This document shows, piece after piece, positions 16,322 through 23,956 of a DNA stretch of 64,000 nucleotides. The stretch is from JAFARZ01 sp035651595 (GTDB taxonomy: Bacteria; Actinomycetota; Actinomycetes; Streptosporangiales; Streptosporangiaceae). The notes under the pieces are model-generated. The model was not told where the DNA came from. It ran no database searches and was given only the letters and a program-made list of their open reading frames with translations. Every line of letters begins with the position of its first letter. Position 1 is the first letter of the stretch. The position numbers and the translations under genes were made by a program. The stretch is taken from NCBI GenBank assembly GCA_035651595.1, contig DASRFJ010000185.1:51278-115277 (forward strand). The letters run 5' to 3'.

Positions 16322-17989
16322 CTAGTGCGAGTCGCTGCCCTGGGGAAGCTCTTCGGTACCAGAACCAACAGCGGCGTGCCCGTTAGAACCAGAACCAGAA
16401 CCGTGGCCGTTCGTCTCGACGGGAGCGACGGTTTCGGTGAACGCGGAGTTCGCGGCGGACCGGGCACGGCCGAGCAGCCCGGCCCCGGCCGGCGCGCGGA
16501 CGCCGTTGACGTCCACCGACCCGGCGCTGGGCAGCACCGGTACTTCCTTTCGAGCCGATGCCACCGCCCGCGCCGAATCCGACAGCGGCTGGTGCACCTC
16601 GATGAACGCGCCGTTCGGCAGCTGCCGGATGATGCCGGACTCGTACCCATGGGCGAGCTCCATGGTGTCCTTACGCTGCAGCCCGAGGCAGATGCGCCGG
16701 GTCAGCCAGAACGACACCGCCGGTCCCACGAACACCATGACACGCGCGATCCAGGTGATCGTGTACAGCGGCACCTGAAGCTTGTCGGCGATCACGTCGT
16801 TCGCGCCCTCGGCCCACAGCACGCCGTAGAACACGATCGCGGCGATACCGGTCGCGGTGCGGATCGGCGCGTTGCGCGGCCGGTCGTTGATGTTATGCCA
16901 CGCCTTGTCGCCGGTGGCCCACTGCTCGAAGAACGGCCAGAGCGCGGCCCCGGTGAAGACCAGCCCGATAGGCACAAGGGCCGGTATCAGCACCGAGAAC
17001 GTGACCGTGTGTCCGAGGAAGTTCCACTCCCAGGCAGGGAAGACCCGCAGCGAGCCTTCCAGGATGCCCATGTAGAAGTCGGGCTGGGAGGCCGAAGAGA
17101 TCGCCACCGGCGTGTACGGCCCGTACAGCCACACGGGGTTGATCTCCGCGAACGTGGCCAGGACCACCAGGGCGCCGAAGATGAAGAAGAACCACGCCTG
17201 GCCCTTGGCGATGAAGTACGGGAAGAACGGCTGACCGCGCACGTTGTTCTCGGTGTTGCCGAGGCCGGGCATCTGGGTGTGCTTCTGGTGCACCATGATG
17301 AACAGGTGCGCCGTGATCAGCGCCAGGATGATGCCGGGGATCAGCAGCACGTGCAGGATGTACATGCGCGGCACGATCGAGTTGCCCGGGAACGGGCCGC
17401 CGAACAGGAAGTACGCGCCGTAGGTGCCCACGATCGGGATGCCCTGCACCACGCCTTCCAGGATCCGCAGGCCGGCACCGGACAGCTGGTCGTCCGGCAG
17501 CGAGTACCCGAACAGGCCCTCGAGCATGCCGAGCGTGAACAGCACGATGCCGATCAGCCAGTTGACCTCGCGCGGCTTGCGGTAGGCACCGGTGAAGAAC
17601 ACCCGGATCATGTGCGCCATGATCGCGACCATGAACAGGTCGGCGGCCCAGTGGTGGATCTGCCGGATCAGCAGCCCGCCGCGGATGTCGAACGAGATCC
17701 GCAGGGTGGACTGGTACGCCTGGCTCATCTGAATGCCGTTGAGCTTGGTGTACGACCCGTGGTAGGTCACGTCGCTCATCGACGGCACGAAGAACAAGGC
17801 GAGGAACGTCCCGGTCAGCAGCAAGATCACGAACGACCAGAGCGCGATCTCGCCGAGCATGAACGACCAGTGGTCGGGAAAGACCTTCTTCAGGAACGTG
17901 CGGAAGCCGCGCGCGCCATGGAACCGGTCGTCCAGCCAGCCGCCCAGCCCGCTGACGGCGTCAGGCACTTCAGGGGCAGTGGTGCTCAT
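16322..17989 (-). CDS. qcrB: Cytochrome bc1 complex cytochrome b subunit QcrB
   Basis: 555 residues from ATG 17989. The N-terminal cytochrome b domain has two haem-binding helix pairs (RQIHHWAADLFMVAIMAHMIRVFFTGAYRKPREVNW and LLIPGIILALITAHLFIMVHQKH) and the quinol-site PDDQ-type region. The C-terminal 130 residues are the actinobacterial extension ending in a Gly/Ser/His-rich tail. It oxidises menaquinol within the bcc-aa3 supercomplex in the plasma membrane. The ATG overlaps the qcrA stop by 4 nt, and it is the last gene of the operon. Confidence 0.96.
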   Translation of the reverse strand: MSTTAPEVPDAVSGLGGWLDDRFHGARGFRTFLKKVFPDHWSFMLGEIALWSFVILLLTGTFLALFFVPSMSDVTYHGSYTKLNGIQMSQAYQSTLRISFDIRGGLLIRQIHHWAADLFMVAIMAHMIRVFFTGAYRKPREVNWLIGIVLFTLGMLEGLFGYSLPDDQLSGAGLRILEGVVQGIPIVGTYGAYFLFGGPFPGNSIVPRMYILHVLLIPGIILALITAHLFIMVHQKHTQMPGLGNTENNVRGQPFFPYFIAKGQAWFFFIFGALVVLATFAEINPVWLYGPYTPVAISSASQPDFYMGILEGSLRVFPAWEWNFLGHTVTFSVLIPALVPIGLVFTGAALWPFFEQWATGDKAWHNINDRPRNAPIRTATGIAAIVFYGVLWAEGANDVIADKLQVPLYTITWIARVMVFVGPAVSFWLTRRICLGLQRKDTMELAHGYESGIIRQLPNGAFIEVHQPLSDSARAVASARKEVPVLPSAGSVDVNGVRAPAGAGLLGRARSAANSAFTETVAPVETNGHGSGSGSNGHAAVGSGTEELPQGSDSH

Positions 17990-19068
17990 CCGCGCTCCCA
18001 GAAGCTCGGACCCACGGGCTCCTGGAAGTCGCTCTTCGCGACCAGGTAGCCCTCGGAGTCGGTGGTCAACGGCAACTGCGGCAACGGCCGCGCGGCCGGC
18101 CCGAAGATCACCTCGGCGCCCTTGGTCGCGTCGAACGTCGACTGGTGGCAGGGGCACAGGATGTGGTGCGTGGTCTGCTCGTACAGCGCGACCGGGCAGC
18201 CCACGTGGGTGCAGATCTTCGAGTACGCCACGATGTTGTCGACGGTCCAGTTGACGGTGCCGAGCAACGTCGAGCCGTTGCGCCGTTCCGGGAAGTGGTC
18301 CAGCTGCCCTGGCTCGAACTTGATCAGGATGACCGCCGCCTTGGCGAGTTCGTCCTGGTTGTCCGTGTAGCCGTCCGGCACGATCGTGATCATCGAGCCG
18401 GGCTCGTTGAACATCGCCGGGGAGAGCGGGGTGTTCGTGCCGTACACCAGCAGCCGCCGCCCGGGCGACCAGACCGTGTGCCGCAGCGAGGTGCCGGGCA
18501 GCGGGCCCAGGTCGCGCAGCAGCACGACCGGCGCCACGGCCAGCGGTGCGGTGGCCAGCATCAGCGTGCGCCGGGCCAGCTTGCGCTTGCCCACCTGGCT
18601 GGCCCGCCCGCCCTCGACCGCGTACTCCTGGAACGCCGCGCGCTCCTTGGCCGAAGACCGCAGGTCGTGCCGTTCTTCCTCGGTCTCCACGTCCGGCATC
18701 AGGTGCCGGACCCAGAGCAGCGACCCGGCCCCCAGCGCGAGCAGCACGACCGAGAGCGACAGCCCGAGCGCCAGGTTGGAGCGGAACACCGCGTTGACCG
18801 AGTGCACTTCCAGGCCGACGTACGCCGCGACGAAGCCACATCCCGCGAGAAAAGCAAGGACAAAGATCGCGGCGATAAGTCGTTCCGCCTTATCCGCGCG
18901 AGCCACATCCTCAGGGACAGCGGGGAGCCGGCCCTCGACCGGCTCCTCGGCCACCACCTCAGCGGAGCCCGACAGCAGCGGCGGCGAGGGCGGCGGTGTA
19001 CCCACCACCCGGCGTGGCGCTACCGGGCCCTCGTGCTCTTCTTCCGATGACGACGGGTTGTCGCTCAT
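17986..19068 (-). CDS. qcrA: Cytochrome bc1 complex Rieske iron-sulfur subunit QcrA
   Basis: 360 residues from ATG 19068. An acidic, proline-rich N-terminus is followed by three membrane segments (about 65-85, 95-115, 160-180), as in actinobacterial QcrA. The Rieske domain holds CTHVGC and CPCHQSTFD, giving the 2Cys-2His ligands of the 2Fe-2S cluster. It passes electrons from menaquinol to the di-haem QcrC. It overlaps qcrC and qcrB by 4 nt each. Confidence 0.96.
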   Translation of the reverse strand: MSDNPSSSEEEHEGPVAPRRVVGTPPPSPPLLSGSAEVVAEEPVEGRLPAVPEDVARADKAERLIAAIFVLAFLAGCGFVAAYVGLEVHSVNAVFRSNLALGLSLSVVLLALGAGSLLWVRHLMPDVETEEERHDLRSSAKERAAFQEYAVEGGRASQVGKRKLARRTLMLATAPLAVAPVVLLRDLGPLPGTSLRHTVWSPGRRLLVYGTNTPLSPAMFNEPGSMITIVPDGYTDNQDELAKAAVILIKFEPGQLDHFPERRNGSTLLGTVNWTVDNIVAYSKICTHVGCPVALYEQTTHHILCPCHQSTFDATKGAEVIFGPAARPLPQLPLTTDSEGYLVAKSDFQEPVGPSFWERG

Positions 19069-19886
19069 GACTGCTCCGTACCTTCGGAGTTCCCGGAATG
19101 ACGACGTTTGGCGGTGAGCCACATGGCGATCAGCACCAGGAAGCCCAGGCCGCCGAGCCAGATCACCAGTCCTTCGGTGACTGGGCCGGTGCGGCCGAGG
19201 GAGAGCCCGCCGGGGTTGGTCTCGGTCCGGGTCTGCGTGATGTAGGCGATGATGTCGCGCTTGGCCTGCGGGCTGAGCACGCCGTCGCCGAACACCGGCA
19301 TCGCCTCGGGCCCGGTCAGCATCGCCTCGTAGATCTGGGCGGCGGTGGCCTGGGTCAGCGGCGGGGCGAACTTGCCGTAGGTCAGCGCGCCGCCGGCCCC
19401 GGCGAAGCCGTGGCACTGCGCGCAGTTGGCGCTGAACAGCTGCGAGCCCAGCGCGGTGTCGGCGCCATTGGGGGACACCATGTCCGCCGACGGGATCCCG
19501 GGACCGCCGCCGAGGCTGGCGATGAATTGGGCGATCGCGTAGATCTCCGCCTGGCTGAACGTGACCGGCTTACGCGGATTCTCCGCGCCCGGCTCCTTGG
19601 CCGGCATGCGGCCGGTCGACATCTGGAAGTCGACCGCGGCGGCGCCGGCGCCGATCAGGCTGGGCGCCTGCGATGTGCCCTGGGCGTCCAGGCCGTGGCA
19701 GCTCGAACAGTTCTGCACGAACAGCGCCCGGCCTTCGGCGGTGCCCTGCCCTGCCTGGTTCTGCGACGCGGACGCGCCGCCGCTGCCGGTGATGGCCGCG
19801 TACAGCGCGGCGACGACGACAAGCCCGAGCAGCAGGGCGGCGTAGCCGGCTGCCGGGCGTCTGCGCCTGGCGATGATCCAGCTCAA
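19065..19886 (-). CDS. qcrC: Cytochrome bc1 complex di-haem cytochrome c subunit QcrC
   Basis: 273 residues from TTG 19886, preceded by GGGGACAG, the only well-placed ribosome site. An N-terminal membrane segment (13-33) is followed by two cytochrome c folds with CSSCH (about 60) and CAQCH (about 154), and a C-terminal anchor helix (about 237-255). The tandem c domains replace a soluble cytochrome c and pass electrons directly to the aa3 oxidase. Confidence 0.95.
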   Translation of the reverse strand: MSWIIARRRRPAAGYAALLLGLVVVAALYAAITGSGGASASQNQAGQGTAEGRALFVQNCSSCHGLDAQGTSQAPSLIGAGAAAVDFQMSTGRMPAKEPGAENPRKPVTFSQAEIYAIAQFIASLGGGPGIPSADMVSPNGADTALGSQLFSANCAQCHGFAGAGGALTYGKFAPPLTQATAAQIYEAMLTGPEAMPVFGDGVLSPQAKRDIIAYITQTRTETNPGGLSLGRTGPVTEGLVIWLGGLGFLVLIAMWLTAKRRHSGNSEGTEQS

Positions 19887-19901
19887 CTCGCTGTCCCCTG
19901 A

Positions 19902-20555
19902 CTAGTGGATGAGGTAGATGGTGGTGAAGAGCCCGATCCACACGACGTCGACGAAGTGCCAGTAATACGACACGACGATCGCGCTGACCTGCTGCTCATG
20001 GGTGAATCGCCGGGCGGCGAACGTGCGGCCCAGCAAGAAGATGAAGGCGATGAGCCCGCCGGTCACGTGCAGCCCGTGGAAGCCGGTGGTCAGGTAGAAC
20101 ACCGATCCGTAGTTGCTCGACGACAGCGTGAGGTGCTGCTGGCGGATCAGGTCCAGGTACTCGTAACCCTGGCCGAGCACGAAGTACAGGCCCATGATGA
20201 AGGAGAGCACGTACCACTCGCGCAGGCCCCAGCGGCCCATCTGGAAGATCGAGCCGACCCGCCGGATCTGCCCGCGCTCGACCGCGAACACGCCGAGCTG
20301 GCAGGTAACACTGGACGCCACCAGCACAAGGGTGTTCGCCGTCGCGAGCTTCAGGTCCAGGTCAGCGCCCGGCCAGTGCATACCCTGGCCCTTGTCGACC
20401 GACCTGATCGTGAAGTACATCGCGAACAACGCCGCGAAGAACATCAGCTCCGATGACAGCCATACGATGGTGCCGACGCTGACCAGGTTGGGCCTGCTCG
20501 CCGGGGAACGGGGAGTGATCTCCGTTGATGATTGTGCTGTGGCCACGAGAGCCAT
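19902..20555 (-). CDS. ctaE: Cytochrome c oxidase subunit III CtaE
   Basis: 217 residues from ATG 20555. Five membrane helices; WLSSELMFFAALFAMYF, TTGFHGLHVTGGLIAF and SYYWHFVDVVWIGLFTTIYLIH are COX3 signatures. It is the first gene of the ctaE-qcrC-qcrA-qcrB operon, 15 nt from qcrC, an order conserved in actinobacteria with a bcc-aa3 supercomplex. A longer upstream frame is not supported. Confidence 0.95.
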   Translation of the reverse strand: MALVATAQSSTEITPRSPASRPNLVSVGTIVWLSSELMFFAALFAMYFTIRSVDKGQGMHWPGADLDLKLATANTLVLVASSVTCQLGVFAVERGQIRRVGSIFQMGRWGLREWYVLSFIMGLYFVLGQGYEYLDLIRQQHLTLSSSNYGSVFYLTTGFHGLHVTGGLIAFIFLLGRTFAARRFTHEQQVSAIVVSYYWHFVDVVWIGLFTTIYLIH

Positions 20556-20627
20556 TATTACGACACTGCGTAGGGGAACGCCACGCGACCCCCCGGGTAC
20601 GTCGTGCTGCCGATAGCATTGCATGCC

Positions 20628-21017
20628 ATGAAGGTCGTTGTGTACAGCCACGACGCTGATGTCCGGGCCAGGATCAAGCTCGCCATCGGTGTCCGCCCCG
20701 CCATGGACGTGCCGGAAGCCGAGGTGATCGAGGTCGCCACCGAGCCGGCGCTGTTCCGGCTGCTGGACGCCGGCGGTGCGGACGTCATGGTGCTCGACGG
20801 CGAGGCGCAGCCGGCCGGCGGCATGGGCGTCTGCCGCCAGGCGAAGGACGAGATCTACAATTGCCCGCCGGTGCTGCTGATCGTCGGCCGGGCCGACGAC
20901 GGCTGGCTCGCGACCTGGTCCCGCGCCGACGCGGTGATCAGCCACCCCATTGACCCGGTTTCTCTGGCAAACTCCCTCGCTGGCCTGATGCGGGCGCGGG
21001 CCGCCTCCGTTGGCTAA
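20628..21017 (+). CDS. Receiver-like (CheY-fold) stand-alone protein
   Basis: 129 residues from ATG 20628. MKVVVYSHDADVRARIKLAIG, then VMVLDGEAQPAGGMGVCRQAK, then PPVLLIVGRADDGWL resemble a response-regulator receiver with the Asp of strand 3 retained. The usual N-terminal acidic pair is reduced and the conserved late Lys is not visible, so it may be a pseudo-receiver. No output domain is present. It sits between ctaE and trpD, 23 nt before trpD, suggesting coexpression with trpD. The function is unknown. Confidence 0.7.
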   Translation: MKVVVYSHDADVRARIKLAIGVRPAMDVPEAEVIEVATEPALFRLLDAGGADVMVLDGEAQPAGGMGVCRQAKDEIYNCPPVLLIVGRADDGWLATWSRADAVISHPIDPVSLANSLAGLMRARAASVG

Positions 21018-21040
21018 CTCCCCTTTGTGAAGGCCCCTCT

Positions 21041-22096
21041 ATGGATATCAGAACGACCTGGCCTGCTCTTCTGGGAGCCCTTACCCGGGGCGAGTCGCTG
21101 ACGGCCGACGAGACCGAATGGGCCATGGGCGAGATCATGGAAGGGGCCGCGACGTCCGCGCAGATCGCCGGTTTCGCGATCGCGCTGCGGATGAAGGGGG
21201 CGTCGGTAGCGGAGCTGTCCGGCCTGGCCAGGGCGATGCTGTCGCACGCGACGCCGATCCACGTGCCGGGGCACGTCGTCGATCTGGTGGGTACCGGGGG
21301 CGACGGGGCGCGGACGGTCAACGTGTCCACGATGGCGACGATGGTGGCGGCGGCCGCCGGCGCGCGGATGGTCAAGCACGGGAACCGGGCCGCGTCGTCC
21401 GCCTGCGGGGCGGCGGACGTGCTGGAAGCGCTCGGGGTCGTGATCGACCTGCCGCCAGCGGCTTCCGCCGAGCTTGCGTCGTCGCTGGGTATCGCGTTCC
21501 TGTTCGCGGCGATGTACCACCCGGCGCTGCGGCACGCGGGGCCGACGCGCAGCCAGCTGGGCGTGCCCACCGTGTTCAACAACCTGGGGCCGCTGACGAA
21601 TCCGGCGCGGCCTTCCGCGCTGGCGGTGGGTGTCGCGGACCCGCGGATGGCCTCGGTGATCGCCGGCGTGCTGGCCGAGCGGGGCTGTTCAGCCCTCGTG
21701 TTCCGCGGCGAGGACGGGCTGGACGAGCTGACCACGACCGGGCCGTCGACGGTCTGGGTGGTGCACGGGGGAGAGGTGGCCTCGACGGTGTTCGATCCGG
21801 CGATGCTCGGCCTTGGGCCGGCTGGGCTGGACGACCTGCGCGGCGGGGACGCCGCGTTCAACGCCGGCGTGGTGCGGTCCGTCCTTTCCGGTGCGCCGGG
21901 TCCGGTGCGGGACATCGTGCTGCTGAACGCCGCCGCCGCGCTGGCCGCCGGTGCCGGCGTGGCCGGCCCGGAAGCCCTCGTGGCCGCCCTGGCCGACGGC
22001 TTCTCCCGCGCCGCCGAAGCCGTCGACTCCGGCGCCGCCCGCGACCTGCTCGCCCGCTGGATCACCACCAGCCAGCAGCTATCCCAATCCCGCTAA
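21041..22096 (+). CDS. trpD: Anthranilate phosphoribosyltransferase
   Basis: 351 residues. It catalyses anthranilate plus PRPP to phosphoribosylanthranilate, the second step of tryptophan synthesis. DLVGTGGDGARTVNVSTMATMV binds PRPP-Mg, KHGNRAASSACGAADVLEALGV binds PRPP and anthranilate, and HPALRHAGPTRSQLGVPTVFNNLGPLTNPA is the typical core. AAGGCCCCTC precedes the ATG. It stands apart from other trp genes. Anthranilate made by kynureninase (13674) could feed it. Confidence 0.95.
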   Translation: MDIRTTWPALLGALTRGESLTADETEWAMGEIMEGAATSAQIAGFAIALRMKGASVAELSGLARAMLSHATPIHVPGHVVDLVGTGGDGARTVNVSTMATMVAAAAGARMVKHGNRAASSACGAADVLEALGVVIDLPPAASAELASSLGIAFLFAAMYHPALRHAGPTRSQLGVPTVFNNLGPLTNPARPSALAVGVADPRMASVIAGVLAERGCSALVFRGEDGLDELTTTGPSTVWVVHGGEVASTVFDPAMLGLGPAGLDDLRGGDAAFNAGVVRSVLSGAPGPVRDIVLLNAAAALAAGAGVAGPEALVAALADGFSRAAEAVDSGAARDLLARWITTSQQLSQSR

Positions 22097-22179
22097 CCCA
22101 CCCGCGCCGGCCGCCCACCGCGCGCGCCATATCCTAATATTTCACCCTATTCCTGGCGCGTCGTCTGGCGTACCAAATC

Positions 22180-22225
22180 ATTGCGGACAGTTACCCCCCC
22201 GAATCGGGGGGTAACTGTCCGCAAT
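22180..22225. repeat. Intergenic inverted repeat, family B copy 2
   Basis: Perfect 20-bp arms ATTGCGGACAGTTACCCCCC (22180-22199) and its complement (22206-22225) with a 6-nt loop. It lies between the convergent ends of trpD (22096) and the AsnC-type gene (22371). Relative to copy 1, one arm base pair is changed on both sides (CTTA to GTTA, TAAG to TAAC), which preserves the pairing. The flank TTTCCGGACC is the complement of the copy 1 flank, so this copy is inverted. Confidence 0.82.
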
Positions 22226-22370
22226 CATTTCCGGACCGGCTCCAGGGTGAGCGCGGGGCCACGGCTGGGCGAGGCCAAACCGGGGCAAGGCGGATATCGC
22301 GCCGGCACGGCGGTTGCCCGCGACACGCCCAGAACGCACGTTATGCCGGGTTGGGCGTCGGCATGCCGGG

Positions 22371-22655
22371 TCAGGCGTCGGCCAGGCCGAGCGAGAAGGC
22401 CGATTCCAGGTCGTGGCGGGTATACGTGCGGAACGCGATGTGCGTCTCAGTGTGGGTCACGCCGGCCACCTTGTTCAGCTGACCGGGGATGACGTCGGCC
22501 AGCTCCTCGTGCGCGCGCACCCGGACCATCGCCACGAGATCGAACTCGCCGGTCACCGAGTAGACCTCGCTCACCTCGGGGATCTGGGCGATCTCCTCGG
22601 CGACCTCGGGAATGCGCTGGATCTCGGCCCTGACCAGGACGATCGCGGTGACCAA
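22371..22655 (-). CDS. AsnC/Lrp ligand-binding-domain protein without DNA-binding domain
   Basis: 94 residues from TTG 22655, which has GGGAGG 7 nt upstream. The whole protein is an RAM/AsnC C-terminal domain: VTAIVLVRAEIQRIPEVAEEIAQIPEVSEVYSVTGEFDLVAMV and GVTHTETHIAFRTY. There is no helix-turn-helix. Such short proteins are common in actinobacteria and probably form ring oligomers sensing amino acids, alone or with full-length Lrp proteins. It is separated by 34 bp from the exonuclease gene upstream and may be cotranscribed. Confidence 0.85.
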   Translation of the reverse strand: MVTAIVLVRAEIQRIPEVAEEIAQIPEVSEVYSVTGEFDLVAMVRVRAHEELADVIPGQLNKVAGVTHTETHIAFRTYTRHDLESAFSLGLADA

Positions 22656-22689
22656 TGGGTACCTCCCGGGGACGCTACTCGGCTGGCGC

Positions 22690-23385
22690 CTACGCTACTA
22701 CGGCCTCTGGCCAGGTGCTGAGCTGACCAAGGGTCCGCACGCCCTGGGCGGCCAGCCGGGTGATCAGCGACCCGAGAATTTCGGCGGTGGCGCGTGCGTC
22801 GGCGAGAGCCCGGTGGTTCGGCACGGTACGGGCGCCGAAGAAACTGGCCAGCGTGCCCAGCTTGCAGTCCGGCACCTCCTCCGGGTCCAGCAGCTGCCTG
22901 GCGAGCGGCACCGTGTCGAGCACCGCGAAAGCCGGCCAGGCCAGCCCGCAGGCCTCCGCGGCGGCGCCGAGAAAGCCGATGTCGAACGGGGCGTTGTGCG
23001 CGACCAGCACGCAGCCGTCGGCGAACCGGAGCAGCCTGGGCAGGACGGCCGCGACCTGCGGGGCGGCGGACAGCAGCCAATCGGTGATGCCGGTGAGCTC
23101 TTCGATGGACGGCGGGACCGGGATGCCCGGGTTGACCAGCGAGGCGAACTCGCCGCGCCGTACTCCGCCGCGGATCCGCACCACGCCGATCTCGGTGATC
23201 GCGCCGTCGTCCGGCGACCAGCCGGTGGTCTCCAGGTCCACGACGGCGAACTCGGTTTCCGCCAGGGACAGCACAGCCTGCGCGGGCACTAGCCCAGCCC
23301 CGCCGAGGGGCGGGATCGGATCGGGCTCGGCGCGGGCCGGGTCGTCGTGTTCACTCAGTACCGGCGCGGTCACGGTCATACTCAC
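22690..23385 (-). CDS. DnaQ-like 3'-5' exonuclease (DEDDh)
   Basis: 231 residues from GTG 23385. FAVVDLETTGW (Exo I, D-x-E), VLVAHNAPFDIGFL (Exo II) and HRALADARATAEIL (Exo III, H and D) give the full DEDDh set. Relatives include DNA polymerase III epsilon-like exonucleases. The start was chosen because the -10 hexamer of a DNA-damage type promoter lies 8 nt upstream, putting transcription initiation at or next to the GTG, a leaderless mRNA. This context supports a role in repair. Confidence 0.88.
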   Translation of the reverse strand: MSMTVTAPVLSEHDDPARAEPDPIPPLGGAGLVPAQAVLSLAETEFAVVDLETTGWSPDDGAITEIGVVRIRGGVRRGEFASLVNPGIPVPPSIEELTGITDWLLSAAPQVAAVLPRLLRFADGCVLVAHNAPFDIGFLGAAAEACGLAWPAFAVLDTVPLARQLLDPEEVPDCKLGTLASFFGARTVPNHRALADARATAEILGSLITRLAAQGVRTLGQLSTWPEAVVA

Positions 23386-23392
23386 GGGCACC

Positions 23393-23415
23393 ACGTTAGA
23401 CCGACCCTCTGACAT
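23393..23415 (-). promoter_or_regulatory. RecA-NDp/PafBC-type DNA-damage promoter for the exonuclease gene
   Basis: On the minus strand ATGTCAGAG, 8 nt, then TAACGT. This fits the published consensus for actinobacterial RecA-independent damage promoters (TTGTCRGTG-N8-TAnnnT). Transcription should start on the GTG at 23385. It faces the promoter 23467-23489 back to back. Confidence 0.75.
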
Positions 23416-23466
23416 TTCCGCCCAGGCCCGCGGGCTGACCGGTCTCCGACACGCGGGCACCCGAAA

Positions 23467-23489
23467 ATGTCAGACCCCCTCGCTACCGT
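23467..23489 (+). promoter_or_regulatory. RecA-NDp/PafBC-type DNA-damage promoter for the small Cys-rich protein
   Basis: ATGTCAGAC, 8 nt, then TACCGT. The transcript would begin near 23496 and carry a 30-nt leader with GAGGAGGA ahead of ATG 23526. Confidence 0.75.
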
Positions 23490-23525
23490 GTGTCCCGTCC
23501 ATTCACGGAATGCGAGGAGGATTAC

Positions 23526-23765
23526 ATGCCCACTCAGTGCCAACAGTGTGACACGCGCGGCTTCGCGTGCCAGGATTGCGTCGTCACGGTCATCGCGCCA
23601 CGGGGCGCGTCACGGCAACTTGAGGAAGAGGAAGTGCGGGCACTGAACGTCCTGGCGGACGCGGGGATGATCCCGCGGTTGCGGCTGAACGTCTCTCGCC
23701 CGCGTGCTCCGAAGCTGCCGAGTGCGCGAAGGACCTGGGCCTTCCCGTCCAGCAAGGCGTCGTGA
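23526..23765 (+). CDS. Small Cys-rich conserved actinobacterial protein
   Basis: 79 residues with GAGGAGGA upstream. The N-terminal CQQCDTRGFACQDC has two CxxC pairs, a likely zinc knuckle. The middle EEEEVRALNVLADAGMIPRLRL is a short helix. The last 25 residues are basic and look like a species-specific extension. I recognise it as a conserved hypothetical of actinomycetes but know no function. Its DNA-damage type promoter, back to back with that of an exonuclease, suggests a repair-linked role. Confidence 0.7.
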   Translation: MPTQCQQCDTRGFACQDCVVTVIAPRGASRQLEEEEVRALNVLADAGMIPRLRLNVSRPRAPKLPSARRTWAFPSSKAS

Positions 23766-23956
23766 TGATACTGCGGGAGCTGCCCGTTCGCTGACAAACG
23801 GCAGCGGCGTAATGAAGTGCTTGGAGTTACGCGAACCGGTTGAAGCGGCACATGCCCTTCACTACGCTTGCTCCAGGTTTTTACTGGTCAGCTAAGGGCC
23901 CGGGGGAGTGGGCAGACGCGCGAGGCGCGCCGAGACCAAGGGAGCGTGGTAGGCAC
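23766..23956 (+). other. Structured leader upstream of the NlpC/P60 gene (unassigned)
   Basis: A near-complete stem pairs GCGTAATGAAG (about 23806) with CTTCACTACGC (about 23857). Further on TGGTC pairs with GACCA around a GC-rich hairpin next to the ribosome site. NlpC/P60 genes in actinomycetes are frequent targets of the ydaO c-di-AMP riboswitch, but I do not see that class's conserved core here, so I leave it unassigned. Confidence 0.35.

Noticed and set aside
23766..23956. ydaO (c-di-AMP) riboswitch upstream of the NlpC/P60 gene
   Set aside because: Gene context fits, but the conserved core of that class is not visible; only generic stems are seen. An Rfam RF00379 search would decide.
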